Of a stretch of 64,000 nucleotides of DNA, positions 8,830 to 17,180 are shown in pieces (positions within the stretch are counted from its first letter, which is position 1; each line of letters begins with the position of its first letter). The DNA is from a virus. A program made the translations under genes and the position numbers. The stretch is taken from IMG/VR virus record IMGVR_UViG_3300049491_000383, positions 62,001 through 126,000 of that record; one strand, written 5' to 3'. The notes below the pieces were generated by a model. The model saw only the letters and a program-made list of their open reading frames with translations, did no database searches and had not been told where the DNA came from.

Positions 8830-10992
8830 TTAGGTGTGGGATTGTTTATCAACCATTGTGATGTACGCGGCAATATCGGCTTCAGTGATGTCACTTTGGC
8901 CTTCTCTGATGATCTTCAAGAGCGGATACTTCTTGTAAAGCGCCGTCTTTGAATCTTCAATCTTCTTCTTTACTGTATCAACTTGCACGGATTTACCGTA
9001 CGAGCCACAGAGTGTCACTAATTGTGTCACGTTTCCTTGAACACGTGGTACGCCACCGATATCGGTAACATATTTAGCGTAGTCGGAATCGGTCCCAACC
9101 ATCTTTGCGACCTTCTTATTAGTATAGACTTTGTTGTAATAGGAGTCAAGCATCTCCGCGACAACCAGAGACGTGATGTGCTTGTCGGAGATTTTCGCCG
9201 TTTCCTCTTTCAACTTGTCCTCAAACCAGACCCAATTGTCCAATTCTTTGATTTCTGCAATTCGACTCTTACGAACGCCAAGAATTCTGATATCCTGGAT
9301 GTCCTTGACTCCACATTCGTCCATCATTGCCTTGGTGGCAAAGAGCGGAATAGATGTTGATCCGTCCAGAGACGTGGGTTCGTGGTTGCTCAGCGCCACG
9401 TAATAGTACGTCACGTTCTCGTCCAATTCTTCGCGGAACGGTTCCCACATGTACGAATCCATGTAACCGGGGCGTGCTTGCGACTTCAGGCGAATATACA
9501 TGATACCCTGGGAAGACACCGGCTTTGCCCGAGCCTGTTTTTCAAGTGTGCTCGCTTTCAGGATGGTCGGAGGATTGTGCAATTCGGCAATGAGCTTGTC
9601 GTATTCGACTTGACGCACTGCCGGATCCGGATCCGAATGAGAAATACAATAAACTTGTCCTTCGGTACGAAGCGTATTGAAGTGATATCGAGCACGCGAC
9701 ATGCAGCCAGTCTTCAAGTCATTCAAGACTAAGACAACAGTCTTCTCAACAGGAATCTGCCAGGCCTTAACATAGTTTGATGCACCATTTACCGGAGACT
9801 TCACATATGAAGAATGCTCAGTCATCTTGCTGGTGGAGCCGTGACGCGCTCGGAAAGCCTGCACGGTAAGTCCACGAGCGGCCAAATCATCCACTGTGTA
9901 TTCAAAAACCTTCACGCCATAGTGACCCTTAAGATCATACAGCGGAAACTTTGTATCAGCAACGTATTTGTCAACGGCGGCCTGGTAGAGTCGGCTTTCT
10001 CGTTCCTTGTACAGATAGAAAGCACGATCCCACAGTCCGGGAATTGCGTCAGCCTTGGCTGCCAAATGCTTTGCTAGGTTTGCATTCAGCAGTTCCAGCT
10101 TTGCTTTGATGCTGTTGATAGTCAGCGTGACGTAACTAAGTTGTTCTCTGGATGCAGCAAAGTCCAGATCGCCGATTCCAAACTCCAAAACAAGGCCGCA
10201 TTCGAGCAAGCTGGCAACACTACCAATGTTCTTGCTAGGATCCGGAATGTTGTTCAACGGATAGGCAATGTTGCCCATCAGCGCCATGCTGGCGTCGTGG
10301 TTGTAACCGCTCTTGGTGCGATAATGCACACCAGGAACAATATCCTTTTCCACATATTCGATGTTGCGGTGGTTGAATGATTCCACACCAGTGATAATCG
10401 GCTTCTTGTCGAACCATGCAAATACGGTATGTGCTTCGTTACGGAAGGACTGATAATCGTTGCGATCGGTAACGCTGAACTTAACTTCGACTCCGTTACC
10501 TTCGGTGGTGTCCGAAACAGCCATTTCCGCGATAGACGGGACACCGGATTCGTTGATGAATGCACTATAAATGCGTTGCTTGCCGTCCTTGATAGCAGTG
10601 ACGGTAAAGTTTTCCGTGTAACTGAAGGGTGACTTGGAACCAAGGCCCAGGGCGCCAATAAACGCATTGGAGTCAGTCTTGGTAGATTCAAAATAGGTGG
10701 TGTAAATGTTGACAACCTGATTGGCGTCAAGTCCCATACCAAAGTCCTTTACCGCAAACCACGGCTCAAGGATGGTGGGAAGATGTACTTCAAAGGGAAC
10801 ATCAGCCTTACCTGCGCCAACGTGGCTGTCTACTGCATTGCAGGAAAGCTCACGAATAATAGCGCGGATTTTGTTGGAGTAAAGTCCGTCCGAAAGGATC
10901 TTAAATGCCTTAGCGGAATTGCGGATCTTGAATTCACCGGTAGTGCCCACATTGGACAGAACTACCTCATTTACGTCAGCTGCAAGCTTCAT
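8830..10992 (-). CDS. rIIA: RIIA-like protein with GHKL ATPase N-domain
   Basis: 720 aa, close to T4 rIIA (725 aa). GHKL-type N-box ELSCNAVDSH (about 48-57), G1 box VKDFGMGLD (about 86-94) and the GALGLGSKSPF lid region are visible, so it probably binds ATP like Hsp90/MutL proteins. In T4 the protein is membrane-associated and involved in lysis inhibition and rII exclusion. GC-richer than neighbours; leader GTTAACACAGAAAGATG resembles that of several other GC-rich genes here. Confidence 0.85.
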   Translation of the reverse strand: MKLAADVNEVVLSNVGTTGEFKIRNSAKAFKILSDGLYSNKIRAIIRELSCNAVDSHVGAGKADVPFEVHLPTILEPWFAVKDFGMGLDANQVVNIYTTYFESTKTDSNAFIGALGLGSKSPFSYTENFTVTAIKDGKQRIYSAFINESGVPSIAEMAVSDTTEGNGVEVKFSVTDRNDYQSFRNEAHTVFAWFDKKPIITGVESFNHRNIEYVEKDIVPGVHYRTKSGYNHDASMALMGNIAYPLNNIPDPSKNIGSVASLLECGLVLEFGIGDLDFAASREQLSYVTLTINSIKAKLELLNANLAKHLAAKADAIPGLWDRAFYLYKERESRLYQAAVDKYVADTKFPLYDLKGHYGVKVFEYTVDDLAARGLTVQAFRARHGSTSKMTEHSSYVKSPVNGASNYVKAWQIPVEKTVVLVLNDLKTGCMSRARYHFNTLRTEGQVYCISHSDPDPAVRQVEYDKLIAELHNPPTILKASTLEKQARAKPVSSQGIMYIRLKSQARPGYMDSYMWEPFREELDENVTYYYVALSNHEPTSLDGSTSIPLFATKAMMDECGVKDIQDIRILGVRKSRIAEIKELDNWVWFEDKLKEETAKISDKHITSLVVAEMLDSYYNKVYTNKKVAKMVGTDSDYAKYVTDIGGVPRVQGNVTQLVTLCGSYGKSVQVDTVKKKIEDSKTALYKKYPLLKIIREGQSDITEADIAAYITMVDKQSHT

Positions 10993-11059
10993 TGTGTGTC
11001 ATCTTTCTGTGTTAACAATGTCTCTCTATTATGTATGTGTTACAGATCTATGTCAACTG

Positions 11060-11067
11060 GATAAATA
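11060..11067 (+). promoter_or_regulatory. Late-promoter-like box GATAAATA (plus strand)
   Basis: GATAAATA on the plus strand, 51 bases before the ATG of the plus-strand gene at 11119; the only gene it can serve. Confidence 0.65.
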
Positions 11068-11118
11068 GTAGTCTATGCGGAAATAGTTCCACATATTAGA
11101 GTAAAGGAGAGGCCCATT

Positions 11119-11535
11119 ATGGGAAGACCTATTCAGAAAAAGTGGTTCGGTCCATCCGCTACAGCCGGTAACCAAATCGTCGTAAATGGTGTGCGTTGGG
11201 CAGACAACACAACATCAACAAGTGCCTACATTGTTAAGCAAACAGGTTTCAACGCCTATGTTGTAAGCAATGGTACAAAGAATGAAATCGTATTCATGGT
11301 AAATGCAAACGCAGTTGGAGCATTGCTTCCGGGCCAGTGTTTCATTACAGCAACACCGTTCGGTGGTGCAGCACTTCCATGCTACAAGATTGCACAGTTC
11401 CGCGTTGATATCTTCAACGTAGCAAATGCAGTTCCACGTGAGACAGGAGCTCCAGTTCCTGATGGAACAACAAGCTATAGCTGGTCAACCCAGCCTGCTG
11501 TTGCACCTGGACAAGCAGATTTGAACTTGGCGTAA
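11119..11535 (+). CDS. Putative virion (decoration-type) protein
   Basis: 138 aa, beginning MGRPIQKKWFG. Proteins with this MGRP(I/L)xKKxFG start are frequent in T4-like marine phages and are usually treated as structural or decoration proteins. Low-complexity, Ala/Thr/Val-rich beta-type composition without cysteine clusters fits an extracellular structural role. Own late-type promoter, AAGGAGAGG before the ATG, and a terminator right after the stop make it a monocistronic, strongly expressed late gene. Function is inference. Confidence 0.72.
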   Translation: MGRPIQKKWFGPSATAGNQIVVNGVRWADNTTSTSAYIVKQTGFNAYVVSNGTKNEIVFMVNANAVGALLPGQCFITATPFGGAALPCYKIAQFRVDIFNVANAVPRETGAPVPDGTTSYSWSTQPAVAPGQADLNLA

Positions 11536-11551
11536 TATCCACAGTCAAAAT

Positions 11552-11574
11552 AAAAGGGCCCTTGCGGCCCTTTT
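11552..11574. terminator. Bidirectional rho-independent terminator
   Basis: AAAAGGGCC / GGCCCTTTT 9-bp stem with loop CTTGC, followed by CCTTTT. It separates convergent genes at 11119 (+) and 11592 (-). Confidence 0.85.
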
Positions 11575-11591
11575 CCTTTTGGAAGATTAAT

Positions 11592-11912
11592 CTACCGTTC
11601 TTTCATTACTTTACGAATAATGTATTCGTCGTTTGGACTGTATGTCTTCATCTTCTTTTCTAGACGATTCATAAAGTCAAAATCCGGAGCTATAAAATAA
11701 TAGTCTCCGGATTCTTCTTTAGCTTTGCTCATGATTCCTGCTAGAACACAAATTAGATATTCTGCTTCATCTGTAAATGTAATTGTTGCTGTTGATGGTT
11801 GTCCATCAAATGACAATGATGAATTCTTAATGCCATGGCAACGCATCAACCAGCCGATGAGTTCTAGCTCTCTGGTCGGTACTTTGACTTTTCTTTCAAA
11901 AATTGTTTCCAT
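11592..11912 (-). CDS. Hypothetical protein, 106 aa
   Basis: No recognised domain. A charged N-terminus (METIFERKVKVPTRELELIGWLMRCHG) and a mixed alpha/beta pattern are seen. It lies directly downstream of tRNA-Arg(CCU), whose 3' CCA ends 9 bases upstream of the start. Confidence 0.65.
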   Translation of the reverse strand: METIFERKVKVPTRELELIGWLMRCHGIKNSSLSFDGQPSTATITFTDEAEYLICVLAGIMSKAKEESGDYYFIAPDFDFMNRLEKKMKTYSPNDEYIIRKVMKER

Positions 11913-11920
11913 TGTAGTTT

Positions 11921-11995
11921 TGGTCCCGCTTGCAGGAATCGAACCTGCGTCTAAGGTTTAGGAAACCCCTATACTCTCCACTGTACTAAAGCGAG
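11921..11995 (-). tRNA. tRNA-Arg (CCU)
   Basis: Acceptor CUCGCUU/AAGCGGG, discriminator A, encoded CCA, D-stem, T-arm GCAGG-UUCGAUU-CCUGC, anticodon loop UUCCUAA. Decodes AGG, rare in many bacteria. Confidence 0.9.
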
Positions 11996-12000
11996 TTATT

Positions 12001-12090
12001 TGGAGGAAGATAATGGAATCGAACCATCCCCTGTTCTTCACAAAGGGCCGAGTTTTCGAGGCTCGTTATCGCCCAGCGATGCTATCTTCC
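12001..12090 (-). tRNA. tRNA-Ser (CGA)
   Basis: Acceptor GGAAGAU/AUCUUCC, encoded CCA, long variable arm, anticodon loop CUCGAAA. Decodes UCG. Five bases from tRNA-Arg(CCU). Confidence 0.88.
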
Positions 12091-12100
12091 AGTTAACTAT

Positions 12101-12211
12101 TTATCCCAATTCGAAGAGAATTTCCTGCAACAAGTGAAGCCATACAAATCCGTTGATTATCGCTAGTATAACTATCGCTGCAAGTAACGCAAACCATTCA
12201 AGACCCGACAT
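12101..12211 (-). CDS. Tiny membrane protein, 36 aa
   Basis: MSGLEWFALLAAIVILAIIN then a short amphipathic tail: one transmembrane helix. Its ATG overlaps the upstream TAA by one base (TAATG), showing translational coupling. Its own TAA lies inside a GATAAATA box (12098-12105) that precedes the tRNA-Ser gene. Too short for family assignment. Confidence 0.55.
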   Translation of the reverse strand: MSGLEWFALLAAIVILAIINGFVWLHLLQEILFELG

Positions 12212-12381
12212 TATCTTCTCTCGTCGTAGTCATGGTCTCGATCGAACTGTTCTTCTCGGTCCCGCTGGTGTTTTCTTTCCGCAGGATCGTCTTTCTTAAA
12301 TCTTCGAGGACCTCTTTTTGTATCCTCGTAATCGTCATCATCGTAATCGTAATCTTCGTCTGACGGTGATCTTCTTGGCAT
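12211..12381 (-). CDS. Small charged, disordered protein, 56 aa
   Basis: MPRRSPSDEDYDYDDDDYED then an Arg/Lys/Asp-rich tail ending DHDYDERR. Highly acidic then mixed-charge, probably unstructured. Coupled to the downstream 36-aa membrane protein. Function unknown. Confidence 0.55.
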   Translation of the reverse strand: MPRRSPSDEDYDYDDDDYEDTKRGPRRFKKDDPAERKHQRDREEQFDRDHDYDERR

Positions 12382-12390
12382 ATCCTCTAA

Positions 12391-12624
12391 TTAGTTTTTA
12401 GCTAATTCCTGTCTAAGTCCAGTAAATCCGCCAGGTACAAGTTGTCCATCTTTGAAAATTTGTGGAACAGAACGTACCTTGCTTCCAACCCTTTCTTCCA
12501 AACTTCTCATATTTGCAGTGTCGTCGATGTCGATATAATCGTATTCGATAGATTTCGATTCACAGAGTGAAACTGCCTGCTTACAAAAGGTGCACCATTC
12601 CGCACCATAAATCTCAATCTTCAT
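12391..12624 (-). CDS. Glutaredoxin
   Basis: 77 aa. MKIEIYGAEWCTFC has the C11-x-x-C14 redox site; the cis-proline region VRSVPQIF and GGFTGL glutathione site are in place. Phage glutaredoxins supply electrons to ribonucleotide reductase. AAGGAG lies before the ATG. Full length for the family. Confidence 0.88.
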   Translation of the reverse strand: MKIEIYGAEWCTFCKQAVSLCESKSIEYDYIDIDDTANMRSLEERVGSKVRSVPQIFKDGQLVPGGFTGLRQELAKN

Positions 12625-12698
12625 AGTAATATCTCCTTGGAGTATTACTTATCTCATCATACGCCATGACAAAACTATACAGATATCGTTGTTGCTTG

Positions 12699-12911
12699 TC
12701 AATCAATGACAGACATGAACTCTAAAGTGCCATCCGGGTATTCAAAAATACCAATTGTCTCCACCTTTCTTCCCGGGAATGGGTTTCTTGCTGGAAATTC
12801 CGCCACCTTCAAAACGATTACATTCTTGCGGTATGTTTCTGTAATTTTAATAATTGTGCCCTTAAAGCCGTTGAATGAGAGTCTTCCGCCCTCTCTGAAA
12901 AATGATGCCAT
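12699..12911 (-). CDS. Hypothetical protein, 70 aa
   Basis: A small beta-rich protein (KGTIIKITETYRKNVIVLKVAEFPARN) of KOW/SH3-like look, ending FMSVID. It follows the SDR gene with a one-base gap between stop and ATG. No family recognised. Confidence 0.6.
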   Translation of the reverse strand: MASFFREGGRLSFNGFKGTIIKITETYRKNVIVLKVAEFPARNPFPGRKVETIGIFEYPDGTLEFMSVID

Positions 12912-12912
12912 G

Positions 12913-13434
12913 TTATCTCGGATATAATGTTACTATGGGTGTCCACAATGTACGATTCTTCATCTCAGTTAAATCTTTGATGTAGAGTGCCACTTCAGTT
13001 GGATCCATCTTAGTTGCGTTAATTTGTTGAACACGTGGAGTATCTATATACCCGGGCTTCACTAACATAACCTTACACGGTTGATATGCTTGCTGCAACT
13101 GGAGACAAGCATCTTGTAACGCTCTTTTCTGCACATTATATGGTCGTGCAAAATTTGGATTATAATCGGCTGCGTCAGACCCGATATTTACTATTAACTT
13201 TTCTTTATCCTTCCACTGTTCCCATAATTCGTAAAGGAGTGTTGTCTGTTCCCAACCTAAATCAGCATTGTTGATGAAAATATCACAATCCTGAATTGTC
13301 AGGAACATTCGTTGTCTATTAGCACGAAGACGTAGATCAAATCCATTAGTCCTTGAAAACCCAATTACATCTGTATACAGGTTGGATAACTCTTTTCCAA
13401 TGCCACTTGTGTGGCCAGTTATTGCAATCCTCAT
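12913..13434 (-). CDS. Short-chain dehydrogenase/reductase-like protein
   Basis: 173 aa. N-terminal MRIAITGHTSGIG is the T-G-x-x-x-G-I-G cofactor motif; Ser86 (NIGSDAADYN) with Y99-NVQ-K103 completes the SDR triad; PGYIDTPRV follows as usual. Shorter than classical SDRs (about 250 aa), with less C-terminal substrate region. The start overlaps the upstream oxygenase-like gene by 4 bases (ATGA), so they form a unit. Substrate unknown. Confidence 0.78.
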   Translation of the reverse strand: MRIAITGHTSGIGKELSNLYTDVIGFSRTNGFDLRLRANRQRMFLTIQDCDIFINNADLGWEQTTLLYELWEQWKDKEKLIVNIGSDAADYNPNFARPYNVQKRALQDACLQLQQAYQPCKVMLVKPGYIDTPRVQQINATKMDPTEVALYIKDLTEMKNRTLWTPIVTLYPR

Positions 13435-13991
13435 ACTGGTTTCTTGAGTTCTAATAAGGAACTAAGATCGTCTAGAACTAAATGTATTCTACGATTCCTA
13501 CTACCATTTACAAATGTATGTTTCTTTCGTGTATCCACAATATAAAGATTGCCATCACAGGGAATGTGATAGAAGGATGCATCTTTTGGAAACAAAAACA
13601 AACAATCGGGATTCGTATCTATCACATAATGATAGCGCATAGATAAATCACCGTGTATGGTATAGCACTTAGGACCATCCATGGTCATAATTCTAAATCG
13701 TCCAATATTAGGTATAGACTGATACATTTCAAATAAGGATGTCGATTTGAATGCTTCGTTGAAGATTGTAAAATCCCTTTCTTCAAACTTGAATTCTTTT
13801 GATTCGTAATCAAAAATAGACCCGGTACACTCTAGTACCTTTTCTTCCATCGATAGCTCAAGAGTCTTTGGAGAATGAGTTAACCCAATCTGCGGTAAAT
13901 TAAACTCTTCGATAAGAGTTAATGTATCTTTCTTAATTCTTTCAAAGTCGAATTTATACTCGGGTAGTTTTGTTACTATGCGAGGATTCAT
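13431..13991 (-). CDS. Fe(II)/2-oxoglutarate oxygenase-like (Asp/Asn beta-hydroxylase type)
   Basis: 186 aa. H113-G-D115, H158 and R168 in the C-terminal half form the expected iron facial triad and 2-oxoglutarate arginine of the AspH/cupin-like fold. It is coupled to the SDR gene (ATGA overlap). Likely a hydroxylase of a small molecule or peptide; one of eight such genes in the window. Ends in TGA. Confidence 0.62.
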   Translation of the reverse strand: MNPRIVTKLPEYKFDFERIKKDTLTLIEEFNLPQIGLTHSPKTLELSMEEKVLECTGSIFDYESKEFKFEERDFTIFNEAFKSTSLFEMYQSIPNIGRFRIMTMDGPKCYTIHGDLSMRYHYVIDTNPDCLFLFPKDASFYHIPCDGNLYIVDTRKKHTFVNGSRNRRIHLVLDDLSSLLELKKPV

Positions 13992-13992
13992 C

Positions 13993-14067
13993 TGGTGCCC
14001 CTAGCAGGAATCGAACCTGCATCTAATATTTCGGAAATACTTATTCTATCCATTGAACTATAGGGAC
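13993..14067 (-). tRNA. tRNA-Arg (CCG)
   Basis: Acceptor GUCCCUA/UAGGGGC, encoded CCA, T-arm GCAGG/CCUGC, anticodon loop UUCCGAA. Decodes CGG. Its first ten bases overlap the HNH ORF, whose UAG stop is U8-A9-G10 of the tRNA. Confidence 0.88.
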
Positions 14068-14522
14068 GTTGTCTGCCTTGCGGATTCTAGATATATCTCA
14101 TCATATTTCCTACGATAGGATCTAGTTCCTTTGCCCTTATTTCTCCCGGCAAATGTTGGAGTCTGTGAATGGCAGTTTGGACACAGGAGTGTTAAATTTT
14201 CTTCCTTACTGTTAAGTCCATTACCATCAATGTGTTCTAAGGTAAGTGATAATGGTAAGCCTCTCCAGTCGGAAATACCACATCCAGTACATTTATTCTC
14301 AAATTTTTCTTCTATATATCGACGTATATGTCTACTTATTCCATAAATTACATCACCGGTAATCGATCCGGATTTCCATTGCTCTATGAAAATCCTGTGT
14401 TCTTCATCCTTTTGACATTTCTTACTGCAATATAAATTTGCATTACCGTGCTTAAAGTAATTCTCTTCATTACAATACAAACATCTATATGTTTTCTTAC
14501 TTCCCACTATTCCGGTTGGCAT
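14058..14522 (-). CDS. HNH endonuclease, zinc-binding
   Basis: 154 aa. A CxxC pair (CLYC) and CSKKC at the N-terminus, then C-x-x-C (CTGC), LEHIDGNGLN, LLCPNCHSQ: a classic HNH core with zinc ribbon. Close relative by pattern of the gene at 23683-24081. Preceded by an exact TATAAATA box. Its stop codon falls inside tRNA-Arg(CCG), suggesting insertion precisely upstream of a tRNA gene. Confidence 0.82.
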   Translation of the reverse strand: MPTGIVGSKKTYRCLYCNEENYFKHGNANLYCSKKCQKDEEHRIFIEQWKSGSITGDVIYGISRHIRRYIEEKFENKCTGCGISDWRGLPLSLTLEHIDGNGLNSKEENLTLLCPNCHSQTPTFAGRNKGKGTRSYRRKYDEIYLESARQTTSL

Positions 14523-14548
14523 AAGGTATTACTCCTACTACAAAGTAG

Positions 14549-14556
14549 TATTTATA
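14549..14556 (-). promoter_or_regulatory. Late-promoter box TATAAATA
   Basis: Exact T4 late consensus on the minus strand, 26 bases upstream of the HNH gene's ATG at 14522. Confidence 0.65.
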
Positions 14557-14563
14557 CCTTTAG

Positions 14564-14637
14564 TGGTGCTGGATGAGAGAATCGGACTCTCGTTCTTTCT
14601 TTACGAGGGAAATGTAATGCCACTATACTAATCCAGC
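14564..14637 (-). tRNA. tRNA-Thr (CGU)
   Basis: Acceptor GCUGGAU/AUCCAGC, encoded CCA, anticodon loop CUCGUAA with a C31-A39 mismatch. Decodes ACG. Overlaps the 3' end of the small ORF at 14628. Confidence 0.85.
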
Positions 14638-14792
14638 TTATCTTCTTCGGTAACCTGTTCTACAAGTTGCTGCCACCAGTTCTCAATTGAACCGTATTTT
14701 AATTTCCATGCTGTGTGATCTTCCGAACCTTCAACCATATTTACCGATCGGTTGACAGACATGGCCCACTCGGGAATTTCTTCTTCTGGCAT
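14628..14792 (-). CDS. Small acidic protein, 54 aa
   Basis: MPEEEIPEWAMSVNRS... ends TEEDKLD. Its ATG directly follows the upstream TAA (TAAATG). The UAG stop is formed by U8-A9-G10 of tRNA-Thr(CGU). No family recognised. Confidence 0.6.
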   Translation of the reverse strand: MPEEEIPEWAMSVNRSVNMVEGSEDHTAWKLKYGSIENWWQQLVEQVTEEDKLD

Positions 14793-15032
14793 TTATTTCT
14801 TACTTGCTGCTATCATTAATGCTGCAATTCTTGCTGCCTCATCTTCGGCATAAGTTCCGTTGCGCTTTTTCAATTCAATTAATTGTTCCTTGACCCACAA
14901 AGGAAAGTGTGATCCGGATAAGTTATTTATATCCTCTTCGGAATAATTTTCTATGTTGTCGATTACTTCCTGCTGTGCAGGTTTCTTCTTCATTTTCTTG
15001 AAGAACTTGTCCGGATTATAGAAACTACGCAT
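14793..15032 (-). CDS. Hypothetical protein, 79 aa
   Basis: Basic N-terminus (MRSFYNPDKFFKKMKKKPAQQ) and an alanine-rich C-terminal helix (AARIAALMIAASKK). Coupled to the 54-aa gene. It starts back to back with a divergent plus-strand gene at 15059. Confidence 0.6.
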   Translation of the reverse strand: MRSFYNPDKFFKKMKKKPAQQEVIDNIENYSEEDINNLSGSHFPLWVKEQLIELKKRNGTYAEDEAARIAALMIAASKK

Positions 15033-15058
15033 CTCTATATTTATGACATAAATATTGT

Positions 15059-15532
15059 ATGCTCTTCAAATATTTAAGTCTACCAAAAATCCCGGACGAA
15101 TTACTTCTTCACAACGAAGAAGATTTTACCGAGATGGAAAACATCTTCAAAAATAAAGGTTCCAGATTCTATAAACAACACCTTGTTACCAATCCGGAAC
15201 TAAAAAAATTCATTGAGGACATTTTTGGCTGTCCCTGTTTCTGCACTTATCAGGTAATCAAAAATGGCATACCAGTACATAAAGATTCAGGAAGAACTGA
15301 ATGTATCAATTACCTAATTACCACAGGTGGTCCCGATGCAGCACTGGACTTCTACAATAATAGATTCAAGGTAGAACATTCAGAAAAATTACCTGCCCAT
15401 GTATGGCATTGGCTTAATGTTTCCGGACTACACGGTGTGTCGGGCCTAACATCAACACGGATTTCAATATCTATCGAATTACGCGGTGAAAGTAATGTAC
15501 TTGCACAAACCAGTAACGATTCCATTCTCTAA
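15059..15532 (+). CDS. Fe(II)/2-oxoglutarate oxygenase-like protein
   Basis: 157 aa. H74-K-D76, H125 and R134 give the H-x-D...H...R pattern; the flanking YLITTGG and TRISISIE strands look like a double-stranded beta helix. It overlaps the next plus-strand gene by about 38 bases in another frame; both are probably one operon. Substrate unknown. Confidence 0.6.
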   Translation: MLFKYLSLPKIPDELLLHNEEDFTEMENIFKNKGSRFYKQHLVTNPELKKFIEDIFGCPCFCTYQVIKNGIPVHKDSGRTECINYLITTGGPDAALDFYNNRFKVEHSEKLPAHVWHWLNVSGLHGVSGLTSTRISISIELRGESNVLAQTSNDSIL

Positions 15533-16055
15533 AATACTCATTGACTTAACGGAAGAATATCTTAAGGATATGAATTCTGAAATGCTCTATGTTAAGGTTA
15601 TTCCATTACCTAATATAGTACGAGATGGGATTAATGAATACCTACGAAGTAAAAATGTAGGAGATATCTTATCAGCACTTGCATTCAAGAGAAAGAATGT
15701 AACTGCATCCTATGTCTACAGCCATATTGATTGGTCATCAAAATGGGGAATAATGAATTGTTCTGTTGTTATTCCCACCTCGGGCCTGGGTGGGCAAGTC
15801 TGGTATGACGGCGATTACGATTTCAAAGGTGAGCAGGTCGCGGGTGCAAACGGTCTTGTTGATTACGGGAAGATAACCTGGAATGGGGTTGGTAATCTTT
15901 TAGAATCAGCAGATATCGTTGATGGACCGGAACTTGTTAGGACCGATCTTCCACATAATGCGTATTGTGATGGAAACGGATATCGCACAACCTGCACAAT
16001 TCGTTTTCACGGAAACGAAGACTTTGATACCTTATATAGGAAACTTAGTACCTAA
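15495..16055 (+). CDS. Fe(II)/2-oxoglutarate oxygenase-like protein
   Basis: 186 aa from the ATG at 15495, chosen because GGTGA lies 4 bases before it (a GTG three codons upstream is possible). H77-I-D79, H154 and R164 form the expected iron and co-substrate residues. A second oxygenase beside the previous one, unlike it in length and sequence, suggests two-step modification. Its end overlaps the convergent gene at 16045. Confidence 0.6.
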   Translation: MYLHKPVTIPFSKILIDLTEEYLKDMNSEMLYVKVIPLPNIVRDGINEYLRSKNVGDILSALAFKRKNVTASYVYSHIDWSSKWGIMNCSVVIPTSGLGGQVWYDGDYDFKGEQVAGANGLVDYGKITWNGVGNLLESADIVDGPELVRTDLPHNAYCDGNGYRTTCTIRFHGNEDFDTLYRKLST

Positions 16056-16521
16056 TCTTTGTTTCATCAAACTCAAAGTAATATACGTTTCCATACCCGT
16101 ATGCATTACTCATGAATTTATTACCAATGCAATCTGTATCTTTGTAGAAATACATCTTACCTTCATACATAAAAATAATCATTAGGTAATCTAATTGCTT
16201 GATTTGGACTATGCGCTTATAGTCTTCAAACTTCTTATCGACTGTAAAACACTGCTTACCCTTAAATGGATAGAGTGATGATTTCACTTTTACATCAACT
16301 GCAAATCTACCTTTTGGAGAGCCGGGTTTATTGTAAACACAGAAATCCGGTTGTATAACCTTTCCTTCTGTGCCTATCATACGAGGCCCATATCCGTCGC
16401 CGTGGACTTGGCTTCGCGTATCTTCAACCAGACCGAAGTTCTTTATCAGATATTCAAAAACTGCATCTTCACCGGCTATGCCGATAGCAAGGCTTTCCTG
16501 AAATTTATCGTCCGTTGACAA
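16045..16521 (-). CDS. PD-(D/E)xK-type nuclease-like protein
   Basis: 158 aa. GEDAVFEYLIKNFG helix, then QPDFCVYNK and FAVDVKVKSS match the E...PD...D-x-K arrangement of restriction-endonuclease-like folds. Could cut DNA or be a structural relative such as a Holliday-junction or Vsr-like enzyme. Overlaps the NADAR gene by 17 bases. Assignment from motif spacing only. Confidence 0.5.
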   Translation of the reverse strand: MSTDDKFQESLAIGIAGEDAVFEYLIKNFGLVEDTRSQVHGDGYGPRMIGTEGKVIQPDFCVYNKPGSPKGRFAVDVKVKSSLYPFKGKQCFTVDKKFEDYKRIVQIKQLDYLMIIFMYEGKMYFYKDTDCIGNKFMSNAYGYGNVYYFEFDETKIRY

Positions 16522-16987
16522 TTATTTCTCTCGCTTTCATAAGCACAACACCAAGAAGATTCTGTCCATCCCACTGTGTCGGATCAGTTGCACGTGGATC
16601 GTTCTGTGTCATACCAATTCCCCACACCTTGTCATAGGGACTGGCTTCAACAATGATAGAATCACCAGTATCAAGCATGCAATTCAAACTGTAGGTATCT
16701 TGTGTGAATTTTGAAACAAGTGCCGGGACCATGATTTCTTGGCACGCGGCCATCCAGACTTCTTGATCAAACCCACGAACCTGACGACCGAGGAATTTCT
16801 GTTTGCGTGGATGAGCCTGTTCCATAATCATTTCAGCAACATCAATGTCTTTGAAGAGCATTGCCTTCTTGTACATCATATATTGTTCGGAACAATTGTA
16901 TCTGTGTCCTTCGTGATCAAAGGACTGTGGATACCAGTTGGAGAATGGGCTGTCAGATTCCCAGAAGAATGTGAATTTTTGTGTCAT
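16505..16987 (-). CDS. NADAR family protein (YbiA-like)
   Basis: 160 aa from the ATG at 16987, chosen because this ATG overlaps the stop of the upstream membrane ORF (ATGA); the longer frame upstream is that other gene. MTQKFTFFWESDSPFSNWYP, the EQYMMYKKAMLF helix and the KVWGIGMTQNDPRA...WDGQNLLG motif are characteristic. NADAR enzymes remove ADP-ribose-type adducts or riboflavin intermediates; in phages a counter-defence role against ADP-ribosylation or NAD signalling is plausible. Confidence 0.82.
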   Translation of the reverse strand: MTQKFTFFWESDSPFSNWYPQSFDHEGHRYNCSEQYMMYKKAMLFKDIDVAEMIMEQAHPRKQKFLGRQVRGFDQEVWMAACQEIMVPALVSKFTQDTYSLNCMLDTGDSIIVEASPYDKVWGIGMTQNDPRATDPTQWDGQNLLGVVLMKAREIIVNGR

Positions 16988-17160
16988 AGTGCTGATGCAA
17001 TAAACATGACAACTGAAATTACTGAAAGAACTGCGGTAGCAATTGCTCCCCAGATCATCATAAATCCCCAAACAGTTTCGTAGTTGCCGACTTTGTTAAC
17101 CATGTATAGGCCGAAGAAGGCCACAACCAAGGCGATAACAATCAATATTGCTAATATCAT
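16984..17160 (-). CDS. Small membrane protein, 58 aa
   Basis: Two hydrophobic segments (MILAILIVIALVVAFFGLYMV and a second after YETVWGFMMIW). Its TGA overlaps the NADAR ATG. Leader GAAAGACACACATG resembles other phage leaders here. Unknown function. Confidence 0.6.
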   Translation of the reverse strand: MILAILIVIALVVAFFGLYMVNKVGNYETVWGFMMIWGAIATAVLSVISVVMFIASAL

Positions 17161-17180
17161 GTGTGTCTTTCAAAGTGAAA

